Shown: positions 46,166-57,079 of the stretch, one piece after another
How positions within the stretch are numbered: the stretch's first letter is position 1
Layout: each line of letters starts with the position of its first letter
Made by a program: the position numbers and the translations under genes
Notes under the pieces: model-generated
The model's database searches: none
What the model was told of the DNA's origin: nothing
The model's input: only the letters and a program-made list of their open reading frames with translations
NCBI GenBank assembly: GCA_031308135.1
Contig: JAHLJT010000631.1
Span: forward strand, 212,210,731 to 212,274,730
Length of the DNA: 64,000 nucleotides
From: Acheta domesticus
Taxonomy: Eukaryota; Arthropoda; Insecta; Orthoptera; Gryllidae
Reading direction: 5' to 3'

Positions 46166-49100
46166 TGTACGTTTTCTTGAGTTCCAGAATCCCTTTCCAA
46201 CATTTTAAATGTAATTAGTTGAAAGATTAATAATGTTTACAAATAAAACAAAATAAATAATAAATTTTTAAAAAAACTTGACGTTTGCGCACTAATTCAT
46301 TATATATATTGAAACGAGTCGTGGATGACTCTGCACAAGATTTATGATAAAAAAAGGGGACAGGGATTCTTACCCGGGAATGGGCTCCGGATGCAATCAC
46401 GTGCACAATGGAAACTTGTGGGTAACAAGAACTTTTTTTATTACTTGAATAATCATCATACAAAATTGGTTGCCCTTGGTGCTTACCGGAGCATTTACTC
46501 TGTTCTTTCCCCGTGTTTAATTACATCCCATTTACAATTTCTCCGTTATCCTGGGGCTTCACTCCTTTATTATGATTCCAACATTTGGGGGGGCCTCAAC
46601 TCAAGATCACTGTTATCTACTGGCTAATTACTTTCCCTCCCAATCTTCCGACCGCTTTTACTCACGATACTCCAGTCTGAATCACGCCGTTTCATGTTCG
46701 CCCCTCCACCGTCGGGCCGACGCCTCGCGCCGCACCGTCCGCGCTCGAGCCTCTTCGTGCCGCAGGAAGCCAGCGCGGGGAGGGGAATCCCGCGGTGCCA
46801 CTTGCCCTCGCCGCTCCTGTCACTTGCTCTGTGCGTTGTCTTCTTACGTGCCTTGTCGCGCCACCTCGCCCTTCGGGTATGTCCGCTTCCTTCGGCCGTG
46901 CTCGGAAGGGCGGGGGACGCTTCGCCGCCGTCGGTCGCTTCCCACCCCACTCGTGGCCGCTGTGGTATACTTCGAAAAGTTACCAGAACGTTTCGACTGC
47001 ATCGGTACGTAGTCCTCCCAACTCACTTTTCATTGCCTCGCTTTCCTCAGTAGCGATGTTGTTTGGATGAATAGCGGTTTCATTACCCTCGAGTTGCATT
47101 GCAGCTTCACACGACTCGCCCACTTGTATTATGAAACTCTGTTTTCTCGTTCTCTTACATCACAGTTTCTAGCTTTTATTGTAATTGTCATCGACTGTTC
47201 ACCTTAATTGCACTTAATGATGTCGAATACTTGTTTACATTGTTCCATTCCTCTACACTGTTCTGACTACTCCACGTGTTGACCATTCACCGCTTGTGAT
47301 ACTTCACCACTCTCTTGTACCCGTTTTGTCTCGTTTCACTTTTCAACTAACGCTTCCACTTTTCGTCACACACTTTCTTTGTCACAACGCCTGTCCAGTT
47401 CTATTGCATAACGCTCACTTTCATTGTTCTCTCCGGTAGATATTCCGTACTACCCCGCACGTCTGCACTCCATGAATCTCTCTCCGCCCCTGTTCACACT
47501 CTTCCTTTCACATGCTACGCAAACGTCCGTCTCCTACCTCCGCCATTGCTCTACTACTCCGTCCGTCCCGTGACTCGTGGCCTCCAGCTCCTCGCACCGA
47601 ACCGACTCCGGCACCCGACTCCGTCGGCGTGCCTGCCGCTGCCGCGCAGTTCAAACGTTTGATATGCATCAGAACGCATTGTTATCTTGTTAGTGATAAC
47701 AATTCGTTTCAATATATAATGAATATATATAATTCTATATATATATAGAATTGTTGCTAATCTCGCGCTTTTTAAAAATGTATTATTTATATTGTTTTAT
47801 TTTTTATATATATATATATATATAGTTATATATTGCGACAACCTCGTCTCCAGTTGGGCGCGGAAAACGTGGCTGCCGGTTCGCTCAGTGGGTAGAAGGG
47901 CGTGCCTAAAATGATGATGATGGTAGAAGTCGGTGGCCGGTAAGAAATGAGAGACTTGTAATCATGTTAACAAACAAGTGGTATTTATTCAGCAAAAAAA
48001 ATAAAAAAAGGTCATGATAGTACCACTCATGTCGGCGAGCATGCTCTCCTTTTCCCCAATTCTAAAATTACATGCACACAAAAAAATTGAAAGGTGAAAT
48101 TATTACAATAAATTTAACAAATTTCCACGCTGATTCCTTCTTGATGGCCAAGCGCAGCCGGGAATCTTAGCTTCTCCGCCCGGTCAAAAGGTAATGGAAA
48201 TTGTTCTCTCAACTGTTTATCACTTTTGACCACGGGCGCGCCTGAAGAGCGTAGTACCGCCTTAGCGGGGCGACTTACAAAACCTACCAGCGAGTTGAAT
48301 GACCTGGGCCGCCAGCTGGCGGGGAGGGCGTCGAGTTCGGCGCGCACGCTGAGGGCGCCGCTCGGAGGGGTAGAGCGAGCTGGTCGAATCAGGTAGCGGG
48401 GCCGGGCTCTTGAGTGTTGACCCAATACACAGCGCTGTTCACTCGCTGCTACTAATCACCAGATAATGTCTGCCTGACACAATGATCTCATCACCTTCAG
48501 TCCACTGCTCTGCACTTTGGAGATCGCGGCAAGTTCGTAAGTGATCTGATTACTTCACTATAACACGCTCAAGCACGAGTACGCTTCAGTCACTTTCCCT
48601 GCGCGGTTTTGATTATAAATGAGGCGTCTCAAAATTAACGGTCTACGGCTATTTAGAGACCGCGCACATATTCTGCCCTGATGAATTTAAGCTTTCTCAC
48701 AAGTTCAACACAGAGAAAAATTATCTCTCCGGTGCCGGACGCCGCAGTGATCACGACCAGCCTCTCTCACTGCCTCTTACGTTCTCTCTCGATGCTGCGT
48801 CCGCGAAGTCCTTCGAGCCTCCCTTCCCCCACCAAATTCATCCAAAATGTTCTAGAACTTTCGAGAATTTTGCTTAAGTCCGGCGGCTATTGGCGAAAGG
48901 GTAGTGCGTCGCAAAATAATTTCGTCCAATCATCGGAGGTTTTCGAGCCGAGAATTGAGAGAGAAACCTGCACTCGTTCCCTCTCACTTCAATTGTCTGT
49001 CAAACAGGGATGGTAATTAATGGCCGGGGGAAGAAACTGAGAATCTCAAGGGAGGAGGTGGGCGATGGGTGCCGCGGAAAAGTACCGGGGTGGGCCGGCC

Positions 49101-49265
49101 CGGGTGCACGTGCAGTTCCCTGGCGTCTTTGACACTTGTGCGTCACTAAAGAGGGGTGGGTCGGCGGGGGTTCGGACAGAATCCTGGCGCCGCCACCGAT
49201 CTCTCTGTGGTGCTTCGTGGAGCAATTCTCGTGTTTGCAGCCGTAATTAATTCGGTGCCACTACA
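46166..49265. other. GC/CpG-rich mixed repeat region, no gene seen
   Basis: Two GC-rich blocks (46630-47040 and 48110-49260) have overlapping open frames on both strands, a composition effect. 47700-47825 is a TA-rich palindromic patch. 47980-48010 has AATAAA on the minus strand, so 47930-48650 could be a minus-strand LTR. No homology to proteins was seen. Confidence 0.35.

Positions 49266-49332
<67 letters not shown>
49266..49332. repeat. (TA)n microsatellite
   Basis: About 33 TA units with one TG interruption, immediately left of the Tc1 element. Confidence 0.95.
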
Positions 49333-49338
<6 letters not shown>

Positions 49339-49345
49339 CACACAC

Positions 49346-50936
49346 AGTGGCCCGCTTAAGTATTCGACCGATCTTCTCTTGTTGCGCAGAATGCGAAATA
49401 AAATGCTCAAAAATCTTTGTAGAAAAGAAAAACACAGCATTTTATTACAAAATCATGTGGTATAAAACCATCTATACAATCATGATCTTAAAAATAAAAT
49501 ATCTCAATGTGAAATACATGGATTTATTTCAGTACAAAGAAATGTGGTGGCAGAAAAGTATTCGACCAAACAAAGAAAATCAAAAATAAATATTATAAAC
49601 AGAAACCTAATATCTAGTTGCTCGTCCTTTAGCTTTAATAACACTTTACAGGCGTCTGGGGATTGAATCCACCAACGTTTTTATTTCACTTGGCTCAATT
49701 TTTTCCCACTCGCTTATTAGAACCTGCTTCAAATGTTCTTTACTTCTTATTGTGTATTGTCGTATTCTGTTTTCCAGTTTTTCCACACATGTTCAGTTAC
49801 ATTAAGGTCTGAACTTTGTGCAGGTGTCTGGATAACTTTAGGCCAGTTGTAGAGGACCCATAATCCGTTTTGAAGTGCTGTATGCTTCGGGTCATTATCT
49901 TGGTAGAGTTTAAAGGAGTCAAGGATGCCCATATTAGCAGCACATGTTCGTAGATTACGCTTTAGAATTTGCAGATATTGGTCTCTGTCCCTGTTACCTT
50001 CCACAAAATCGAATTTTCCTACCCCTTTCGCTGATACACCCTCCCACACCATCACTCAACCACCTGCATTCTTCACAGTTGGACTGATATTTTTTTAAGA
50101 AGCTCTTGATTAGCCTTTATCCATACAATGACCCTGCTATCTGATCCAAATAGGTTAAACTTACTTTCATGTGTAAAAATAACGTCTTGCCAGTACTCAG
50201 AACCTTTCCGCAAATACTCATGGGCAAATTCTGCGTCTGCGTTTATTTTTCTTACTGATGAAGGATTTCCTCCCTGCTATTCGGCCGTGGTAACCACTCC
50301 TGTGGAGGGTTCATCTTACTGTTTTTCACTTACAGTTTTCCCTGAAAACTTTCATACTTTAGCGATTAGTTTGGGAGCACTAATCCGCGGATTCTTTTCA
50401 CAATCCTTACCATAGCACGCTCGTCCCGTACGCCGAGCGGTTTGGAACGTCCTGTCCGCCGCTTATTGCAAATACATTTCTCCCTTTGCCATCGGTAAAC
50501 CACTGACAGTGGACACAGACTTTTTGACTTTCTGGGCAATTTCACGGAATGAATCACCATTGGAACGATGCTCTAGTATTAGCAACCTCATGTCTTCTGA
50601 CAACTCTACCTTTACGTCCCATAGTGGTATAAGGTCTTGGAGCACGTCAAACCGACAACTGCGCCTTATCAACAGAAAATTGTGAAGTATTGGTTTGGAA
50701 ATGGTGGGGGTAAAATATTTTCATTGGTTCTTGGTTAACTGGTCGAATACTTTTGCAAGAGCAGATATTTTACACTGATGAAAGTTAAATATGCTAAATG
50801 TTGAAATGTAGTAGTTTACAATATTGTATTCTATCTACACAGATGTGATAAAATACAAAGTATTACTGTTCTATTATAATTATGTGAAACTTTATAAGCA
50901 CTTCTCTGCACTGGTCGAATACTTATGCGAGACACT
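49346..50936 (-). mobile_element. Tc1-like DNA transposon, 1.6 kb
   Basis: The left end AGTGGCCCGCTTAAGTATTC and the right end (GAATACTTATGCGAGACACT) are imperfect inverted repeats, both containing AAGTATTCGACC or its complement. A TA lies at the right edge, and TA repeats lie on both sides, fitting the TA target preference of Tc1/mariner. The transposase it carries is dead (next entry). Confidence 0.85.
49750..50672 (-). pseudogene. Tc1-type transposase, inactive
   Basis: N-terminal helix-turn-helix (about 50480-50640): VELSEDMRLLILEHRSNGDSF and REIAQKVKKSVSTV. Then the RWQREK / KRRTGRSKPL linker (GRPR-like), with frame breaks. The catalytic region follows: FTHESKFNLF near 50165 in place of the usual T-D-E-S, so the first catalytic Asp reads His; then MVWEGVSAKGVGKFDFVEGN, YQDNDPKHTA with the second Asp, and SSDLNVTEHVWK with the third acidic residue. 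Several stops and shifts lie between 50060 and 50370. Confidence 0.85.
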
Positions 50937-51137
50937 TATATATATTCGAAAAACTGAACTAAGAAATATTAAGAAATAAATATACGAAAACTAAGAAATA
51001 CGCTGAGCTAACTCAAATCATCAAAACACCACACAAGATTATAACCTAATCTAACATAACCAATTCCAGTCTGATATTTCCTGAAGACTACCCATTTTTA
51101 TTTCATTTATTTTAAATAGGTGTTTTGTAAATGTATA

Positions 51138-51611
51138 TTACTCGTTCACTTTATATTTGCAGACGGCAGAATTAGGAACTAATGTTGTTTTGATAGTGAA
51201 GGCCCGAACACAACCGAGAATACACGAATGGTCGCGACGTCAATCAGCATCTGACCAATCAGCTGTCTCCGAAGGCAGCACAAGCGCTACGGACACAGCT
51301 GACGAATTAAGCCTTTCTGACAGTGAGCTGGAGTCGCACCCTTAAATGATTAAGGAAATCGACAATAAAATAGATCACACCATACGCTATTCACAACATT
51401 CACGTACAATATTTTTATTTCTTCTTTGCACTTATCTACTGCTTAATGGTTATGTTCTTACCCCGCCGGGGTTTTGTGTGCTGCTCACTGCCATCTATAT
51501 TATATTAAACCGTCAGTATCTACTGCAGACGCGCGTTTCTCATTCAGTCGGCGGTGACCTCATGTAAACAGATCGCAGCGCTCCGTCTGCAAATGTAAAG
51601 TGAACGAGTAA
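51138..51611. mobile_element. 474-bp Tc1/mariner-type MITE with TA duplication
   Basis: TTACTCGTTCACTTTATATT at 51138 is matched in reverse complement at 51577-51611 (AAATGTAAAGTGAACGAGTA plus A), extending through TTTGCAGACGG. TA dinucleotides flank both ends (51136-51137 and 51612-51613). No transposase. The interior contains an open stretch that behaves like a terminal exon (51161-51344). Confidence 0.75.
51161..51344 (+). other. Exon-like ORF inside the MITE
   Basis: After ATATTTGCAG (ending 51162) an open frame reads TAELGTNVVLIVKARTQPRI.. and closes with a serine/acid-rich tail (DELSLSDSELESHP) at TAA. The composition is protein-like and a good acceptor precedes it, but the acceptor lies within the terminal inverted repeat and no upstream exon was found. 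It may be a chance frame or a transposon-supplied exon. Confidence 0.3.
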
Positions 51612-51639
51612 TAACAAAAGTTGGAATGTAAAAAACGAA

Positions 51640-52625
51640 CAAAACTGTGAAATAACACACAAATTCTAATTTACGATGCATCCAACTACCAGGAATTTCG
51701 TTCACGAAACGCAGTAAATTCGGAGCGGACGAGTGTGTTTGTAGCAAAATTACACAAAAAATACTATTTAAAAAAAATTCAAAATGACATTTGAAGATTT
51801 GTTTTTCATGAACACATATCATTAAGAATAACGGTATCTTCATAATTGTAGTTGTAGGAAGACGCAGACATTTTTATATTTCTTTTTAATTTTCGAAAAA
51901 TCTGGCATTTCAACAAACATGAGATCTGCACCATTCTCTTACACGTCCTACACGCTAAGGTCCCAATTTAAGAAAAATTGGTTTTAAGAAAAAAATTGCC
52001 TATGTTTGACACAAAATTTCATAAAAAATACTCATGTTTTTGAAAGTAGAACATGACATTTTTAGACTTGTTTTTGATGAATCTATTTCATCAAGAAAAA
52101 TGTTATCTTCATAATTATAGTTGTAGGAAGACGCCGAAAAAATTTGAATTTTTACACTTTTCGAAAAATTATTGTTTTCAACGAACATGAGACCTGCGCC
52201 ATTCTCTTAAACGTCATCCTCTACCCAACAACAAAGTTTAATCAAAAGCATTGGAGCCATTTTTTGAAAATTTTGAAAATGTCCCAGAGGCTTCATGTAA
52301 AGTACCCCCCCAGAATTAAAATATCTATTTCAAATTCAGGAGGCCGCGACATCAGCTAGATCATTAGAAAATTAGAATTTTGGAGAAAATCGGCTGAATG
52401 GTTTAGCTGCTAACATTGTTTACAGACGGACGGACGTTTTGCCGTCAATTGATTTTTCGGTACCAAGGACCCGAAAACATAGATTTTGATTACACCACGT
52501 ATTGGAGAATTTTTTTCTAAATTTAGTAACTGGATTTATTCACTTAATAAGAGTGGATGACCCTGTAATAAGAGTTTCTCTACCGAAAATTAGCATATTT
52601 TTCGCGCAGCATTACATAACTTTCT
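51640..52625 (-). repeat. Family A (long variant), inverted copy
   Basis: Colinear with 60410-61560: TTTACGATGCATCCA, GTAGTTGTAGGAAGACG (twice, an internal tandem duplication of about 300 bp), CATGAGACCTGC, GTCCCAGAGGCTTCATG, GGAGAAAATCGGCTGAA, ACGGACGGACGTTTTGCC, and CATTACATAACTTTC at the end. Confidence 0.75.
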
Positions 52626-52639
52626 ACCGCGGTAGCGGT

Positions 52640-52910
52640 AGCGGGACAGCAAAAATCTAACTCGTGATGTAGCAAGAATCCATGTTTTTTGTGTGATATC
52701 GAAATGAGAGCAAAACGTCTCCGTCCGTCCGTCTGTGAACCGTTTAGCCGATTTTTTAATAATTGATATTCTCCAATCGATTTGACCGATGTCACGGCCT
52801 CTTGAATTTGAAACCCACATTTTAATTTTCGAGGGTAATTCACATGGAGCCCCTGGGACATTTTCAAAATTTTAGAGAAAATGGCTCCATTGTTTTTGTC
52901 ATGTCGCGCA
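52640..52910 (+). repeat. Family A fragment, head-to-head with the previous copy
   Basis: Reads AGCAAGAATCCATG, CGTCTCCGTCCGTCCGTCTG, GCCGATTTTTTAATA and CACATGGAGCCCCTGGGACA in the direction opposite to 51640-52625. The junction at 52620-52645 is a GC-rich palindrome (CCGCGGTAGCGGTAGCGGG). Confidence 0.7.
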
Positions 52911-53271
52911 TGACATTTCAAGTGGGCGCGCACATAGCTATACTTGGGTTTTATTTCTTGGCGCGTTCTTCTTTATATGTCTGGACCTTGTGAAACCAGT
53001 GAAACAGTGAACTGTGAAAATTACAATAAACAGTGAACAGCGAAGATAGTATATCGGGGCGAATAAGTCTAAACATTATTAATACCACCATAATCAAACG
53101 GAATTAAGTTTAAGTTTAACGGAACGGTTTAACATAAACACAATTAAAGGTAAGACCAGATTCATTACCGTTACAAACTCGTGAAGCATTAATACACCAG
53201 TGCGAGAAGCGAGGTTAGAAAGATACGACCAGAAGTGACGAACAAAACGGAGAAAATAGAATGAGGTAAAT

Positions 53272-54160
53272 ATGAAACAAACTAAATACACTGACAAAGA
53301 AGAGAATAAGAGTAAGGAAGACAGCACACAATGCAACATCTGCAACTTAAAGGTTACAGAAAATGACGAAGCAGTGGAATGCGAGTATTGCGACAGATGG
53401 CAACACAGCAAATGTGCGGACATCACAGTCGGCGAATTTCAGAAGCTTAAACGAAGCAGATGCAAACTAATACGGCTATGCACTGATTGCAAACTGCAAA
53501 TAATTACTAACAAAAAGAAGAACATGCAAGAAACAGCAACAACACCAAATGAAACAATAACAAACCTGCAATGAGCTGAACAGGAAATTAGACAATATCA
53601 GTGAAACACTAATGGAAAAAATACTTCATACTTCTAGAAACTCAACTGCAACTAACCGAGACAATATCATCACATATACAACAACCACGTGCAGACAATA
53701 GCACCCACACAACATCTGCAATAAAACAAACAGGAAAAACATCCATCAGAGAGGAAGCAGAGCCTCAGATAGGAAGTAAACAAAAAGAGATTTCGGATAA
53801 AGACTCCCAGCAGGAGACAAATATCACTAACATCACATTTACGAAGGCGCATGTACCCGTCACGGACAACAAAAGGGGAAAACAAAGAGAACCAGTAATA
53901 ATTGGAAACATGACGGAGGCCTCTGATATTCAAGCAGGACATGGCTATACATAGGAAGACTTCATGAAACAATCACGGCGGAAAAAGTAAAAGATGATGT
54001 GCAAAAAAAGGGATTAATGGAGTCGTAGAATGTGAAGAGGTCGACACATGAGGGAAATTAAAAGCATTCAAACTCGGCATACCACATGATCAACTGGAAA
54101 TCATCAACAAGGCAGAAGCTTGACCAACGAGTGTACTGGTGAAGAAATATATTTCGCAGG
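53272..54160 (+). pseudogene. LINE ORF1 with PHD finger
   Basis: ATG 53272 opens 100 codons with a PHD-type Cys/His ladder: CNIC, then CEYC, WQHSKC, then LCTDC (53331-53500). After a stop at 53572 the reading continues with breaks to 54160, including WLYIGRLHETITAEKVKDDV (about 53935-53995) and FKLGIPHDQLEIINKAEA, which resembles the RRM-like half of CR1-type ORF1 proteins. Such proteins bind nucleic acid in the element RNP. Multiple frame changes make it non-functional. Confidence 0.6.
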
Positions 54161-54201
54161 TTCGAACGAGAAGGCTCAAGACTTTAAAAGAACAAATGGT
54201 G

Positions 54202-54550
54202 GAACATCTTCCTATGGAATGTAGAAGGTTTGAAAAGCATAAAAAGAAACTCACCTCTCAACATACCAACTCACGACATATTAAGACTAACCGAAACATT
54301 TGCCACCAAAGAAATAGATTTACAAGGATACTATGGTACCCACAGCCTAGCAACGCAAGGAGAAGCAGGAAGACCCAGCGGTGGAATATCCTGTTACTTC
54401 AAGCCCACATTAGCGCCAATAAGACTACCACAAACACCTTAACAGTCCAAACTAAACTATTCACAGTGATAGCAAGCTACTATCAACCGGCATTTCAAAT
54501 AGAAAATATAAGAGAAGAACTAAACGAAGTTCTAGCGAAAGCAGAAATCA
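54202..54550 (+). pseudogene. LINE endonuclease N-terminus
   Basis: The frame containing WNIFLWNVEGLKS, then DILRLTETFATKEIDLQGYY and GGISCYFKP (54202-54440) is an APE-type endonuclease start: the Asn of WNVEG and Glu of TET are the expected catalytic residues. After a stop at 54440 another frame continues with VIASYYQPAFQIENI. The catalytic GDFN and SDH boxes were not found. Confidence 0.65.
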
Positions 54551-54880
54551 ACCTAATCTTACAGGAGATTATAACTACCTTCAACAAATATGTAAAACAA
54601 AAAGCAATCGCCGCCATAGTTGCAATGACAGACGTCAGACAAATAAGAGAAATATCTACTAACCAGAGAACCCTTCCTAATTGAGGACCTAAGATATAAT
54701 CTATTACTACCATCTACCACAGCATACAACAAACAACTAGCGGAAAGACAACAGAAGAGAGAAGAGGCAGAAGAACTTTTCTACTGCACGAGTGCCATGA
54801 TAGACAGGAGTTGGACAAAACCAAACCAGGAAATGATAAGTGTAGTAAACAGATTAGCGGTGCACGGATCCCATCACAAA

Positions 54881-55066
54881 CTCTGCAACACAACAACATA
54901 TCACACCGCCAGTGATCTATGCGTGTGCAAACTGTGTAACGAAAAGTGTTCCAAGTATCATGTGCTTTCATGCCTCTGCAACACAACCACATAATACACC
55001 GCTAGTGATCTATGCGTTTGCAAACTGTGGAATGAAAAGTGTCCCAAGTACCATGTGCTTTCATGC
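54881..55066 (+). repeat. 93-bp tandem duplication over an RT-tail zinc knuckle
   Basis: CTCTGCAACACAACAACATA starts a unit that recurs at 54974 with a period of 93. It encodes CKLCNEKCSKYHVLSC, a Cys/His cluster like that after the thumb of LINE reverse transcriptases. 93 is a multiple of three, so the frame persists across the copies. Confidence 0.7.
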
Positions 55067-55179
55067 AAGGAAAACAACAAAACAATTGAGAAGCTCAGCT
55101 CCGAAGGCTGAACTATAAACTCCATGCACACTTGTGCACATTTCTTAATTATTATTTCTTGGTGCGCGGGGTCTTGTCT

Positions 55180-55345
55180 TCAGAATGGAATATCTCACGG
55201 TATTTGGCGTCGTTCTCAATCGTGGCGATAGGAGTCACATGATCGTCAGCACTGCTCGATACAGTCGCAATCATGCGGTTCCTCGCGGAAAGACTGAGAA
55301 TGACACAAAATATCGTGAGATATTCCATCGTGAAGACACGCCCCT
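55180..55345. repeat. Dispersed repeat R3, inverted pair
   Basis: 55185-55290 is the reverse complement of 6685-6780 (GGAATATCTCAC.., TCATGTGACTCC in reverse). 55265-55340 repeats part of the unit in the other direction and ends GTGAGATATTCCATCGTGAA, so the two halves form an inverted repeat with their GGAATATCTCAC ends outermost. Confidence 0.6.
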
Positions 55346-56289
55346 TGTTCCGTACGCACCACAAAGCCCTCGCCAGCCGTTCGTTGTTCGGCGGAAACTG
55401 ACCACCCGCCGCGTGGGCCCAGCACCCAACGACCGGCCACCATGCCACCCACCATCGGCGCAGTATCCCGCACCCCCCAAAAAGCCTCGCTGGAATTTTG
55501 TTTTTTGTCCTGCAGAGGCAGGTTATCCTCATCCCCAACTTTCTTCGCCACCCCGGCGCGTAGTTCCGTACACGCTACAATGGCATTGCCAGCGCGTCTC
55601 GTTGCGTCTTCCTGGCCGCGCCCGTCGCGTGGATCCGGCGCGCCCGCGACTGACCACCCTACATGCCGTTCCGCGCATATGACAACTCTGCCCTCTTGCA
55701 ATGCTTGTTCAGCAATCTCCGCGCTAGTGTTCGGTTCGCACTCAACGCTGCCCACTCTCCAAGAAATAAAAACCCAAGTATAGGCATCGCTCGCTCTAGC
55801 GGAGCTGCGGGTAATAATACCAGCAGGGTGAGCTGGTCACGCTTCACCGGCGATCACGCTGGATGCTAGTCTTCGCGGCAGGCGGCGCCTGTTGTATAAT
55901 CGGGTCCGCATGCGCCACTCGGCAGTCAGTCGAGGACTTGGTCAAGCAATCAGTCAACCGAACACTCAGTCTTGCAGCTAGCTAGCCACCAGGATGTTAC
56001 GACTACGTGGGAGTGGGGAGAGTCACCTCCGCACCACGGAGACGGTCCGACGAGGGCCGCGGAGTACTCAACGGCAGCCGTCTGTGTCCGCTGGCGGTAG
56101 CAGACTGCAGCGGAGCACGTCCGCTCTCTGGCGGCTGGGAGAACCGGCCTGGCGTGTCGAGGAACGCGACACGCCGCTATTGAAGAAATATTGTTCTGAG
56201 GAGAAGTTTGTTGGGTTGAGGATATTTATATGTATTATGTTGGTTGGAATAAATTAGTGTATGAGAGCAACAAACTTCCATTTATCATG
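55346..56289 (+). other. GC-rich block with promoter and poly(A) signal, solo-LTR-like
   Basis: GC-rich with overlapping open frames on both strands. On the plus strand TATAAT (55895-55900) lies about 33 bases before TCAGTC (A at 55928), a good TATA-initiator pair, and AATAAA follows at 56248-56253. A promoter and poly(A) signal within 350 bp is LTR-like. The 87-codon ORF 55994-56257 between them has no homology. Confidence 0.35.
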
Positions 56290-56440
56290 ACAACAGTTTT
56301 TTATTAAATTTTGACGTTGGACAGTGGTAAGGACGTTTAAGAGGATGGCGCAGGTCTCATTTTAGTTGAAAACTGTGTTATTTCGAAAATCGTAAAAATT
56401 AAAAATGTTTTCGGCCTCTTCCTACAACTACTAGCTGAAT
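56290..56440 (+). repeat. Family A fragment
   Basis: AAGAGGATGGCGCAGGTCTC, ATTTCGAAAATCG, and TTTTCGGCCTCTTCCTACAA match, in reverse, 60990-61170 and 52130-52220. Confidence 0.6.
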
Positions 56441-56659
56441 CAGCGCAAAGGTAGAGCCCGCAGGGCATGGTAGTGCACGCGACACCCGGCAGATAAGCTT
56501 GTTCTGAATCAGCTGGGGCGACGTGTAGACGACGCCTTAGCTGAATACAGAAACACAAAGGGGGAAACCTACTAAAAATGATGTCGCTGGAGGATCGCTC
56601 ATTATGGCAATTAACGCGAGCTGTAATGAGGTCATCTGTTTCAGTGCCGCCGATGCTAA

Positions 56660-56905
56660 AAGCGTAGGGCGCTGACGTACTCAAGTCGCAATTCCGGCCT
56701 GCAAAGGAGCAACCGCCTGCGAGCACATTGAGAGCGTCCAATGCACCGTCGCAGCGGCCCTGCGCGCCTCCGCAGACGAGCCGAAGCTGACGGATGCCGC
56801 AGAAGCAGCGCACGCCATCGCCGCCGACCGGAGCGGGAAAGCGCCAGGACCAGACGGCATTACAAATGACGCTCTTAACACCGTTTTTAAGCGGATGAAT
56901 GTATG
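56660..56905 (+). pseudogene. LINE reverse-transcriptase scrap
   Basis: Plus-strand reading contains ALRASADEPKLTDAAEAA, then HAIAADRSGKAPGPDGITND, the N-terminal RT block (SGKAPGPDGI) shared by many non-LTR retrotransposons. The higher GC and different codon use than the LINE at 21-25 kb indicate another family. It ends abruptly near 56905. Confidence 0.7.
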
Positions 56906-57079
56906 CGCTCTTTGAAACGGCTGACTGTCGGCTCTCGTACCAACTGTTTGGCGTTTATGTATTATAAGTCCAATGCGAAACGTTTAAAATGTAAATTCTG
57001 AGCTGGTAATTAATGCCAAAGATTGTTAATAACTAATTTCCTGGAACGGCGCCAAATTTGAATCAATTATTGGTGCCCA

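Larger units (their letters stand above)
52970..55130 (+). mobile_element. PHD-finger LINE (CR1-like), RT mostly deleted
   Basis: In order on the plus strand: a 5' UTR with few stops of note, an ORF1 with a PHD finger (53272-54160), an endonuclease N-terminus (54202-54550), a short poorly matching linker, and a duplicated RT-C-terminal zinc-knuckle segment (54881-55066). The polymerase core is missing. PHD-type ORF1 proteins are known from CR1/L2-group LINEs. Confidence 0.65.

Noticed and set aside
46572..47070. Arginine- and serine-rich ORFs up to 146 codons
   Set aside because: Same composition effect, with no similarity to SR or other known proteins.
47870..47945. tRNA-like A box (GCTCAGTGGGTAG)
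   Set aside because: No B box (GGTTCRANNCC) or cloverleaf at the right distance, so neither a tRNA gene nor a proven SINE head.
55152..55755. Overlapping ORFs of 128-169 codons on both strands
   Set aside because: They read across an inverted repeat and GC-rich DNA; the shared part is repeat R3.
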